Positions 57,519 to 64,000 of a stretch of DNA of 64,000 nucleotides are shown here, piece by piece (position 1 is the first letter of the stretch; each line of letters opens with the position of its first letter). The notes under the pieces are model-generated. The model was given only the letters and a program-made list of their open reading frames with translations. It searched no databases and was not told the DNA's origin. A program made the position numbers and the translations under genes. The stretch is from Thermoplasmata archaeon (lineage in GTDB: Archaea > Thermoplasmatota > Thermoplasmata > Lutacidiplasmatales > UBA184): contig JAJYEA010000001.1 of the NCBI GenBank assembly GCA_021790425.1, positions 1-64,000 of the forward strand. The letters run 5' to 3'.

Positions 57519-59666
57519 ATGCCGGGCCGTACCACGGTCCTTTGGTTGGCCGTCGGCCTTCTCGTCCTTTCGTCGCTGGGTCCTCTCTCCGGCGCCACGG
57601 CTTCCTCCATTGCCCTGACGACCCGGGCGACCCCACGGGCGTCGGCTCCATGGCTTCCCAATCCGGTCAGCTACTCGGCGCTAGGGGACTCCATCACGCC
57701 GGCCTACGATGCCAACGGGAGCGCGGCCAATCTCGGGATCCAGCCCTACTATTCCTACGCGGTCGGGTGGAACACGTCCGTCTTCTCCCTGTGGAAGCGC
57801 CTTGAGGTCATCTACGGTCCGGCGAGCATCACCCCGCATCTGCTCGCGGTCCCCGGGGATCGCGCCTCCGACATGATCTGGCAGGCCCGCGAGGCCGTCC
57901 AGAACCACAGCGGTTTCGTCACCGTGCTCATCGGAGGCAACGACCTCTGCGACCACAACGGCTCCACGCTCACGCCCACCCCGCTCTCGAGCTTCTGGTC
58001 TTCCCTCAACCAGAGCTTCCAGATCCTCCGGAGCGGGCTGCCGTCCTCGACGGTCATCGGGCTCGCCAACGTGGTGAACGTCAGCATCCTCGCAACGCTC
58101 TTCTCCGGAAACAGCCAGGCCGCCGCCGTCTACTCGCAGACCTGCCCCGCCCTCCTGAGCCAGGCGGGTACCGCGATGCTCAGCTCCACGCAGCGGGCCT
58201 ACAACCGGGCCGAGGTGCAGGTGGCCGCGACGTACAACCTCACCCTCTGGGACCTGGGGTCGGTCGCCTTCACGTCCGACCAGGTGAATCATCTCGACTA
58301 CTTCCACCCCAGCGTCACGGGACAGGCCATGTTGGCGAACGACTTCTGGCAGGTGCTCCCCTATGCCTCGATGGTCCCGGACCTCTCGGCACCGACCTTT
58401 CCCACCTCGTGGCCGGGCGGGTCCCCCGTATCGGTGGCGGTGCACGCGCTGGACGTCCTCACCCCCGTCGTCACGGCCGTCTACCGACCCCCGCAGCTCT
58501 CGACCTGGTCCAGCGTGGACCTGACGCTCCAGTCGGGGTCGCCGCAGAACGGCACGTACAGCGGGAACCTCCCGGCGAACGCCACCGGCTCCGTGGGGAG
58601 TCTGGCCCTCTACTTCAACGCCGGTGACACCTACGGACGGTCCCGCGCGCTGCCCAGCACGGCACCCGGCGCGTACTTCTCGATCAACGTGACGGCGTCG
58701 TCCAGCCTTCCGTCCATCTCGAGCTTCACGGCCACCCCTGCCTCGTTCCCGCTGGGCAACACCACCACGCTGTCGGTAGTCGTCACCGGGGGCACCGGGT
58801 CCATCACATACGCGTACGCCGGGCTCCCGTCAGGGTGCGCCTCGGTGAACTCCACCTCGTTCTCGTGCCGCCCGCGAGCGACGGGAACGTTTGCGGTCAC
58901 GGTCACCGCCACGGACTCCGCCGGTCACTGGGACACCGCGACACAGACGATCACGGTGGGGCCCTCTCCCTACGGGACGCCGACCGTGGGCGCATTCCGA
59001 GTGATGCCCGACCCGGATACCCTGGGCACGTCCATCACGATATGGGCGAATGTGACCGGGGGGCTCTCGCCCTATGCCTTCGACTATCTGGGACTGCCGG
59101 CCGGTTGCGCGACCTCGGACGTGGCCACTTTACTCTGCACTCCTACGGCTCCCGGGAACTACAGCCTGACGGTGTCCGTCACCGACAACCTCGGACAGGC
59201 CGCAACGAGCTCGGCGAATCTCTCGGTCGTGCAACCCGCCCCATCCTCTCCGCTGACGCTCTCGCTGGCCGTGACCCCCGCCACCGTCCAGGTGGGCGCC
59301 ACCGCGACCCTTCGCGCGGAGGCGGCCGGGGGGACCGGCACCTACGCCTACTCCTACCATGGCCTGCCGTCGGGCTGCGTGAGCTCCAACACCGCGGTTC
59401 TGAGCTGTACGCCCTCGTCGCAGGGCCAGTACTCCGTCACCGTCATCGTGACCGACTCCGCGGGGGCCACGGCGACAACGACGGCGGTGCTGACCGTGAC
59501 CGGAGGGACCGGAAGCTCGGCCCTCCCGTTCGGCATCATCGAGCTCGGCGTGATCGTGGTAGCGGCGGTCCTTCTGGTAGGGGTGGCCGTGGTCGTCGCC
59601 CGGCGCCGTCGCCATAGCGCGACGCCCCCTCAGGCGTGGTATTCCCCCGCGGCACCTCCTCGCTGA
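57519..59666 (+). CDS. Surface SGNH hydrolase with three Cys-paired Ig-like repeats
   Basis: A 715-residue secreted and anchored enzyme. A signal peptide (LWLAVGLLVLSSLGPLSG) precedes an SGNH/GDSL hydrolase domain: block I YSALGDSIT (about 51-59), block III GGND (about 139-142) and block V DYFHPS (about 261-266). From residue 398 to 664 three repeats of about 88 residues follow, each with a paired-Cys signature (GLPSGCASVNSTSFSC, GLPAGCATSDVATLLC, GLPSGCVSSNTAVLSC). A C-terminal helix (about 674-690) and RRRRH anchor it. An outside esterase or deacylase is expected; substrate unknown. Confidence 0.85.
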   Translation: MPGRTTVLWLAVGLLVLSSLGPLSGATASSIALTTRATPRASAPWLPNPVSYSALGDSITPAYDANGSAANLGIQPYYSYAVGWNTSVFSLWKRLEVIYGPASITPHLLAVPGDRASDMIWQAREAVQNHSGFVTVLIGGNDLCDHNGSTLTPTPLSSFWSSLNQSFQILRSGLPSSTVIGLANVVNVSILATLFSGNSQAAAVYSQTCPALLSQAGTAMLSSTQRAYNRAEVQVAATYNLTLWDLGSVAFTSDQVNHLDYFHPSVTGQAMLANDFWQVLPYASMVPDLSAPTFPTSWPGGSPVSVAVHALDVLTPVVTAVYRPPQLSTWSSVDLTLQSGSPQNGTYSGNLPANATGSVGSLALYFNAGDTYGRSRALPSTAPGAYFSINVTASSSLPSISSFTATPASFPLGNTTTLSVVVTGGTGSITYAYAGLPSGCASVNSTSFSCRPRATGTFAVTVTATDSAGHWDTATQTITVGPSPYGTPTVGAFRVMPDPDTLGTSITIWANVTGGLSPYAFDYLGLPAGCATSDVATLLCTPTAPGNYSLTVSVTDNLGQAATSSANLSVVQPAPSSPLTLSLAVTPATVQVGATATLRAEAAGGTGTYAYSYHGLPSGCVSSNTAVLSCTPSSQGQYSVTVIVTDSAGATATTTAVLTVTGGTGSSALPFGIIELGVIVVAAVLLVGVAVVVARRRRHSATPPQAWYSPAAPPR

Positions 59667-59745
59667 ATCGACCCTCTCCGCGGGGAACCCCCGTGGCGGC
59701 GAAGGCTAGAAATAGCCTCACCGGTTGGTGGCCGGCGTCACGGCC

Positions 59746-60393
59746 ATGAAGCTGTTCCTGGACACTGCGAACGTGGATGAGATCCGCAAGGCGGCCGACT
59801 GGGGAATCCTCGACGGGGTCACGACCAACCCCTCTCTCGTGGCCAAGGAAGGTCGGAACTTCAAGGAGGTGCTCCGGGAGATCATCGCCATCGTAGACGG
59901 ACCGATCTCGGCCGAGGTGGTCTCGGTGAAGGCCGAGCAGATGATCCAGGAGGGGAAGGACCTCGCGAAGCTCCACTCCAACATCTACGTCAAGGTCCCG
60001 ATGACGACGGAGGGGCTCAAGGCGACCCGCCGGCTTTCCTCGGAGGGGATCCGGGTGAACATGACCCTCGTCTTCTCCCCCCTGCAGGCGCTTCTGGCCG
60101 CGAAGGTGGGCGCGACCTACGTGAGCCCGTTCATCGGTCGTCTCGACGACATGGGGCAGACCGGGATGGAGATCATCGAGGAGATCCTCGCCATCTACCG
60201 CAACTACGACTTCAAGACGGAGGTGCTCGTCGCCTCGGTGCGCCATCCCATCCACGTGAAGGAGGCCGCCATGCTGGGGGCCCACATCTGCACCATGCCC
60301 TTCTCAGTGATGGAAAAGCTCCCCCAGCACGCGCTCACCGACACCGGGCTGGCGAAGTTCCTCAAGGACTGGGAGAAAGTGGCCCACAAGTAG
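59746..60393 (+). CDS. Transaldolase-like / fructose-6-phosphate aldolase family
   Basis: A TIM-barrel class I aldolase of 215 residues. [20 protein letters not shown] at the start, [12 protein letters not shown], the Schiff-base Lys in [40 protein letters not shown] and [11 protein letters not shown] are all characteristic of the TalC/FSA branch. It could act as transaldolase or F6P aldolase; sequence alone does not decide. ATG 59746 is preferred because the protein then begins at beta1 and the AT-rich GAAATAG (59708-59714) is placed for it. Confidence 0.93.
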   Translation: MKLFLDTANVDEIRKAADWGILDGVTTNPSLVAKEGRNFKEVLREIIAIVDGPISAEVVSVKAEQMIQEGKDLAKLHSNIYVKVPMTTEGLKATRRLSSEGIRVNMTLVFSPLQALLAAKVGATYVSPFIGRLDDMGQTGMEIIEEILAIYRNYDFKTEVLVASVRHPIHVKEAAMLGAHICTMPFSVMEKLPQHALTDTGLAKFLKDWEKVAHK

Positions 60394-60398
60394 CCCCC

Positions 60399-60695
60399 AT
60401 GGGACTCGAGGAGAGCCTCCGAGAGCGGCTCGAACGGTATCTCGAGATCACGCAGCGCGCCCTCACGGTCGTCCGACTTTCCCCTCCCTCCCGCTCCTTC
60501 CTGTACAAGGGCGGGGAGGACTTCCTGGGGATGGCGCGGTCCTACTACCAGGATGCCCTCCACTTCCGGGACGAGGGCGATCTCCCGCGGGCACTGGCCG
60601 CCGTGAGCTACGCCCACGGGTGGATCGATGCCGGCGTCCGGCTAGGACTCCTGGATGGAGGTGAAGATGACCAAACGTTCACGCAGTACTCCTAA
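60399..60695 (+). CDS. DUF357 protein
   Basis: A 98-residue helical protein of the archaeal DUF357 family, recognised by ARSYYQDALHFRDEGDLPRALAAVSYAHGWIDAGVRLGL in the C-terminal half (split here as YYQDALHFRDEGD and SYAHGWIDAGVRLGL). It lies 5 nt after the aldolase stop and overlaps the translin gene by about 29 nt. Function unknown; the coupling to translin suggests a role in RNA metabolism. Confidence 0.88.
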   Translation: MGLEESLRERLERYLEITQRALTVVRLSPPSRSFLYKGGEDFLGMARSYYQDALHFRDEGDLPRALAAVSYAHGWIDAGVRLGLLDGGEDDQTFTQYS

Positions 60696-61350
60696 GCAGG
60701 ACCCGACGATGCTCATCCCCGAGTCGGTCGCCCGCGGGCTGGAGGAGGAGCTCCGCCAACGACTGGCTTTCCGCGACACGCTCGCCGAACGGGCCCGGGC
60801 GCTCCGGCGCGCGAGCCAAGACCTGATGCGACGGACCCAGGTGGTCGCGGCGAGGGGCACCTCGCCCGCCCCCTTGGCCGTGGAGTACCAACGGCTCTCC
60901 CGCTCGGCACGCGACCTCGTGCTCCGCCTGAAGGGCGAAGGGTGGCGCGACGAGGGCGTGGTCGAGGACGCCCTCCAGGAGTGGGTGGAGGCCAGCCTCC
61001 TCGTGGCCCTCGTGCGCCAACGGCCGCTACCGTCCCCCCGGGCCCTCGGGGTGCATGCGGAGCCCTACCTCCTCGGGCTCTCCGATCTCGTCGGCGAGCT
61101 CCGTCGCGTCGCCGTGAGCGCCCTCGGCAACGGCCAGGTGGCGGAGGCGGTCGAGAACCTCACCCGGATGGAGACCCTGCTCCACTTCCTCATGCGCTTC
61201 GATTACCCCCGCAGCCTGCTCTCGATGAAACCGAAACAGGACTCGGCCCGCTCCCTGCTGGAGCGGACCCGGGCGGACGTCGAGATGGCCCGGTACCTCG
61301 AACGGTTCTCCCGGGAGGGCCAGCAACGTTCAAAGCGGACCGCCCCGTGA
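60667..61350 (+). CDS. Translin-family protein
   Basis: An archaeal translin of about 227 residues, all-helical. Family features: RLSRSARDLVLRLKGEG near the middle, the EWVEASLLVALVRQRPLPSP segment, YLLGLSDLVGELRRVAVSAL, and the C-terminal KQDSARSLLERTRADVEMARYLE. Eukaryotic translin binds RNA and DNA and, with TRAX, forms the C3PO nuclease; archaeal forms may bind or cut small RNAs. I use ATG 60667; ATG 60709 is possible. The stop overlaps the next gene (GTGA). Confidence 0.88.
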   Translation: MTKRSRSTPKQDPTMLIPESVARGLEEELRQRLAFRDTLAERARALRRASQDLMRRTQVVAARGTSPAPLAVEYQRLSRSARDLVLRLKGEGWRDEGVVEDALQEWVEASLLVALVRQRPLPSPRALGVHAEPYLLGLSDLVGELRRVAVSALGNGQVAEAVENLTRMETLLHFLMRFDYPRSLLSMKPKQDSARSLLERTRADVEMARYLERFSREGQQRSKRTAP

Positions 61351-62171
61351 CCCCGTCCATGCAGGACGGATCGGAAGCCCGGCGCAGTTCACGCCCCGTG
61401 GTGGGGGTCATCGGCGGTAGCGGCCTCTACGACTCGGGACTGTTCTCTCCGAAGACCTCGCACCGGATCTCCACCCCGTGGGGGGCGCCCTCGGGCCCCA
61501 TCGAGGAGGGAGAGCTCGCGGGGGGCCGGGTGCTCTTCCTGGCCCGGCACGGCAAGGGCCACGTGGTCCCGGCCCACAAGGTGAACTACCGCGCCAACAT
61601 CGACGCGCTCCAGTCCCTCGGCGCCGAGGTGATCATCGGGGTGAACTCCGTGGGGTCCCTGAAGGAGGAGCTTCCCCCCGGCACGTTCGTCCTTCCCGAC
61701 CAGCTCGTCGACTGGACGAAGTCGCGGGCCTCCTCGTTCTTCGAGGGCGGGAGGACCTACCACATCTCCATGGCGGATCCCTTCTGCCCGACTCTCACGA
61801 AGACCGCGTCCGAAACGGCCCGCGACATCGGGCTCGAGATCGCCCAGGGGAAGACCTACGTCTGCGTGGAGGGCCCCCGCTTCTCTACGCGCGCCGAGAG
61901 CCGCCTCTTCCGCACCTTTGCCGACATCATCGGGATGACAGCCTCCCCGGAGGCCCCGCTGGCCCGGGAGCGACAGATCTGCTATCTTCCCGTGTGCATG
62001 GTCACCGACTACGATGTCTGGGCCGACCGCCCGGTCGAGGCCGCGGACGTGGTACGGACCCTCAACTCGAACATCAGCCGCGTACGGGAACTGTTGCAGG
62101 CGATGATCCCCCGGATACCCAAGGAACGCGCGTGTGCGTGTCCGCGAGCGCTCGAGAACGCGGCGATATAG
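61347..62171 (+). CDS. mtnP: S-methyl-5'-thioadenosine phosphorylase family
   Basis: A purine-nucleoside-phosphorylase-type enzyme of 274 residues that splits methylthioadenosine by phosphorolysis in methionine salvage. Motifs: VVGVIGGSGLYDSGLF, LARHGKGHVVPAHKVNYRAN, GVNSVGSLKEELPPG, YVCVEGPRFSTRAESRLFR, GMTASPEAPLARE and CMVTDYDVWA. Some archaeal relatives act on methylthioinosine instead; the sequence does not settle that. GTG 61347 overlaps the translin stop; ATG 61359 is the alternative. Confidence 0.92.
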   Translation: MTPSMQDGSEARRSSRPVVGVIGGSGLYDSGLFSPKTSHRISTPWGAPSGPIEEGELAGGRVLFLARHGKGHVVPAHKVNYRANIDALQSLGAEVIIGVNSVGSLKEELPPGTFVLPDQLVDWTKSRASSFFEGGRTYHISMADPFCPTLTKTASETARDIGLEIAQGKTYVCVEGPRFSTRAESRLFRTFADIIGMTASPEAPLARERQICYLPVCMVTDYDVWADRPVEAADVVRTLNSNISRVRELLQAMIPRIPKERACACPRALENAAI

Positions 62172-62180
62172 CCGCGCGGC

Positions 62181-62384
62181 TCAGTTGTGGATCACCGTGA
62201 TCGGGATGACTCCCGACTGGAATTCGAGCTCCGCGATCGTCAAGGGGTCGATCGTGTTCGGAGGGACCTCGACGAGCACGGGGGCGCCCAAGGAAATCTG
62301 AAGTGCACGGGCCCCGAGGATACGGGCACGCTCGAACCGGGTGTACTCCCGGACGATCCGATGGTTAGTGCTTCCCTTGGGCAC
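62181..62384 (-). CDS. rpoK: RNA polymerase subunit K (Rpb6)
   Basis: A 67-residue RNA polymerase subunit that helps assemble the catalytic core. The signature is [20 protein letters not shown], then APVLVEVP and [20 protein letters not shown] use the GTG at 62384, preceded at about 11 nt by GAGAGGAG; the frame stays open upstream but the extra sequence is poorly conserved. The AT-rich CGCTTAAATAAGG (62453-62465, minus) is the likely promoter. The gene converges on the MTA phosphorylase gene. Confidence 0.92.
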   Translation of the reverse strand: MPKGSTNHRIVREYTRFERARILGARALQISLGAPVLVEVPPNTIDPLTIAELEFQSGVIPITVIHN

Positions 62385-62452
62385 GTGTATCCGCTCCTCT
62401 CGCCAGCCCTCGACCAGGCCGGGCGACGGCAGGATGGGTGCGAGACCCAACA

Positions 62453-62465
62453 CCTTATTTAAGCG
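62453..62465 (-). promoter_or_regulatory. TATA box of rpoK
   Basis: The minus strand reads CGCTTAAATAAGG about 70-81 nt before the chosen rpoK start, implying a leader of roughly 45 nt or a longer, unrecognised N-terminus. Confidence 0.45.
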
Positions 62466-62484
62466 TTTGCCGATGCTCGAACGC

Positions 62485-62820
62485 TTAGTCGGACTTCCGG
62501 CCGCGGGAGGGCTTGGACTCGCCCGGGAAGAAGCCTTGCCACGCCGCGACCAGGGCCTCCCGGCGCTCGGCCCCCAGATCCTTGCGGCCCTTCTTTCCCA
62601 TGAGCGGGTCCCGCGTGTCGCGCACGTTGCGCAGGAACGCGGACGGGTCCTGGCTCGCCTGCTCGAATCCGTAGAGCATGAACTCGCGCAACATGCTGGA
62701 ACGGCCCCTCCATCCGATGCGTCGCCGTGCCTGGGGATTGAGGTTCTTCTTCGCCATCCTCCATATCGCGGTGGTGCTCTTGTAATCCTTGACGGACATC
62801 GCAATCATTACTTGGGGCAT
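62485..62820 (-). CDS. Small basic protein, hypothetical
   Basis: A 111-residue Arg- and Lys-rich protein. The N-terminus is hydrophobic-mixed ([14 protein letters not shown]), then [22 protein letters not shown], a helical [15 protein letters not shown], and a Lys-rich C-terminus ([10 protein letters not shown]). The clear TATA box 32-43 nt upstream favours a real gene. No family is recognised. It lies directly upstream of rpoK on the same strand. Confidence 0.65.
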   Translation of the reverse strand: MPQVMIAMSVKDYKSTTAIWRMAKKNLNPQARRRIGWRGRSSMLREFMLYGFEQASQDPSAFLRNVRDTRDPLMGKKGRKDLGAERREALVAAWQGFFPGESKPSRGRKSD

Positions 62821-62851
62821 GGTCTTCCTCGAAAACGAACTTACGCGAGTC

Positions 62852-62863
62852 GCTATATAAACG
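62852..62863 (-). promoter_or_regulatory. TATA box of the small basic gene
   Basis: The minus strand reads ACGTTTATATAG, 32-43 nt before the ATG at 62820. The rest of the gap up to 63098 holds nothing I can name. Confidence 0.6.
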
Positions 62864-63098
62864 TTCTCGCGAATTGAGTGAAATCCACGGTTCTTTCCCT
62901 ACTCGGACCCAAGGTACTCCCTCAAGCGCGCATTCCGCTACCTGGAAACCGAGATTTATCACCATACTCGTCTATTTCCGCCCCGGATTATCCGAATCAT
63001 GTTCCTCATTTGGCGGCCCGCCTTGCAGTCGACCACGGTGTTCTTGGGTCGAGAGAACGTCATGGGCACCGGGCCAAGGCGGCTGGCGGACGCCAGCG

Positions 63099-63536
63099 TC
63101 AGAAGAGCACGGCGAGCGGGGTCTTGCGTTTGGGCAGACGTCGGCGCACCGTATGGCGAGAGGTCTTGGGAGGGTACAGGCGACCCGCCTGGGCACGAGC
63201 GAGGATCGTGGCCTTGTCGGGGACCTCTTCGACGGACGATCGGGGCCACCGGTCCACGATGATCGCCTCATCCTCGTAGTCCACGACCCACGCCGGGACG
63301 AGCCGCGCTCCGAGGCGGCGGAGCGCCTCGACCCGGTGATGCCCGTTGAGGACCACCCACGAGCCTCGGGCCACCAGCACAGGCTCCAGGACGGCGGACT
63401 CTTCCTCGATGGTGAGCCGCAACTCATCGATCTTGGTCGGGTCGATCTCTTCGTGGGGGCGCAACGTGTCGATCGGGAGAAGGGAGAACGTTCCAAACGC
63501 AGCGGGAGCCCTGCGGGAACCCTCCGAGCCGGCCAT
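63099..63536 (-). CDS. ParB-like domain protein of the SerK (serine kinase) type
   Basis: A 145-residue ParB/Srx-fold protein. LLPIDTLRPHEEIDPTKIDEL, LEPVLVARGSWVVLNGHHRVEALRRLG, WVVDYEDEAIIVD and LYPPKTSRHTVRRRL match the archaeal branch related to the ADP-dependent free serine kinase SerK, which phosphorylates L-serine. The Glu pair after PH and the NGHHR motif occupy the nucleotide-binding positions. DNA-segregation ParB is unlikely since there is no HTH domain or ParA gene. A TATA element supports ATG 63536. Confidence 0.75.
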   Translation of the reverse strand: MAGSEGSRRAPAAFGTFSLLPIDTLRPHEEIDPTKIDELRLTIEEESAVLEPVLVARGSWVVLNGHHRVEALRRLGARLVPAWVVDYEDEAIIVDRWPRSSVEEVPDKATILARAQAGRLYPPKTSRHTVRRRLPKRKTPLAVLF

Positions 63537-63555
63537 GCGTTACGAATGCTAAACT

Positions 63556-63567
63556 GCTATTAAATGG
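63556..63567 (-). promoter_or_regulatory. TATA box of the SerK-like gene
   Basis: The minus strand reads CCATTTAATAGC, 20-31 nt before the ATG at 63536, consistent with a leaderless start. Confidence 0.6.
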
Positions 63568-63660
63568 TTCTTCGAAATCCGTTGCTACAAGAGCGGGGCA
63601 GCCTACACCGGCCCCGTTCCAACCGACCCGGACGGCCCGTCGCCTCTCGCCCTCGTCGGA

Positions 63661-63750
63661 GCCCCCTCCATATGGGGGGAGTAGGGTGCCGCGAGGGGAC
63701 GGACCCCTCCCAAAATCCTCCGGGACCGGGGGGAGACACCCCGGGAGGGG
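63661..63750. repeat. GC-rich inverted repeats in intergenic DNA
   Basis: Imperfect C-run/G-run pairing around TCCATATGGG (63661-63680) and an 8-bp perfect pair CCCCTCCC (63704-63711) with GGGAGGGG (63743-63750). In GC-rich intergenic DNA such pairs can arise by chance. No function is assigned. Confidence 0.3.
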
Positions 63751-63775
63751 CGACGGACCCATCGTCAAAGAGGAG

Positions 63776-63784
63776 TATTAAATA
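63776..63784 (+). promoter_or_regulatory. TATA box of rps19e
   Basis: TATTAAATA is centred about 30 nt before the rps19e ATG at 63810. Confidence 0.65.
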
Positions 63785-63809
63785 CTGAAGTCACTTCGTC
63801 CCGAGCCCA

Positions 63810-64000
63810 ATGACAGACCCAATGGAAGCTCCCTCTCAGGAACTCATCCAGAAGCTGGCGGTAGCCCTGCACGAGCGGGTGAAGCCCCCAACCTGGGCGA
63901 ACTTCGTCCGGACAGGGGTCCACACCGAGCGCGCCCCCGCCCAGGACGACTGGTGGTACGTGCGATGTGCATCCGTCATGCGCAAGCTCCACAAGATGGG
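63810..64000 (+). CDS. rps19e: 30S ribosomal protein S19e, 5' part
   Basis: The first 63 codons of eS19, a small-subunit protein needed for late 30S assembly in archaea and eukaryotes. SQELIQKLAVALHERVKPPTWANFVRTG, the conserved HTERAP and DDWWYVRCASVMRKLHKM are diagnostic. The gene runs off the end of the window. Confidence 0.93.
   Translation, partial: MTDPMEAPSQELIQKLAVALHERVKPPTWANFVRTGVHTERAPAQDDWWYVRCASVMRKLHKM

Noticed and set aside
63099-63536. A chromosome-partition ParB gene
   Set aside because: It is too short, has no helix-turn-helix domain and no ParA neighbour; the SerK-like branch fits better.

Overview
This 64 kb window is high-GC archaeal DNA. The evidence is an archaeal translation and RNA-processing gene set (eL40, eS19, Nop5 plus fibrillarin, KEOPS Pcc1, Rpb6/RpoK, archaeal ProRS and GlyRS), ether-lipid enzymes (GGGP synthase, DGGGP synthase, geranylgeranyl reductase), archaea-associated families of unknown function (DUF373, DUF2070, DUF2079, DUF357, UPF0200, DUF835), and many TATA-like boxes about 25-35 nt upstream of start codons. 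An isolated 5S rRNA gene, KaiC-like ATPases and a DUF835 domain fit an uncultured member of the Thermoplasmatota. That placement is inference. Genes are dense, often joined by ATGA/GTGA-type overlaps, and GTG and TTG starts are common.

Layout. 1-2.4 kb: end of an unknown gene, then three KaiC-family genes in one operon, of which only the first-transcribed keeps a Walker A motif. 2.4-3.7 kb: a small surface protein and a structured non-coding stretch. 3.7-9.9 kb: glyS and a polyphosphate-type cluster (CHAD protein, two thymidylate-kinase-like proteins, Ppx/GppA, SixA). 10.1-15.5 kb: coiled-coil protein with UPF0200 kinase, nop5-fibrillarin, a membrane protein, a J-like membrane protein and a DRG GTPase. 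15.6-18.1 kb: a large HerA/VirD4-type ATPase. 18.2-27.3 kb: a surface-glycan locus (gmd, two GT4, one GT2, two DUF2079 membrane proteins). 27.4-31.4 kb: eL40, DUF373, ProRS and an orphan NqrB/RnfD-like protein. 31.6-36.4 kb: purD and the lipid operon DGGGP synthase-GGGP synthase-DUF2070. 36.5-41 kb: nitroreductase, surface protein, Cas4/RecB-like protein, RdgB, methyltransferase, HAD hydrolase. 41.2-46.6 kb: two A-type Fe-S carriers, VOC protein, MptA, B12-binding mutase subunit, TSUP permease, MeaB. 46.6-49.9 kb: a small basic protein and a STAND-type ATPase carrying a nested DUF835 domain. 50.0-53 kb: 5S rRNA, surface protein, PRC-barrel, GT2. 53-57.4 kb: ferredoxin, geranylgeranyl reductase, Pcc1, zinc-ribbon protein, Nfo, winged-helix coiled-coil protein. 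57.5-62.2 kb: SGNH surface hydrolase, transaldolase-like enzyme, DUF357-translin-MTA phosphorylase operon. 62.2-64 kb: rpoK, a small unknown gene, a SerK/ParB-like gene and the start of rps19e.

Most of the window is housekeeping. The candidates for something less described are the STAND ATPase with DUF835 inserted between its Walker motifs, the polyphosphate-type cluster whose only kinase candidates are two thymidylate-kinase-like P-loop proteins, and the KaiC-family operon with two proteins that look nucleotide-binding deficient. No tRNA, insertion sequence, CRISPR array or origin was found by eye.
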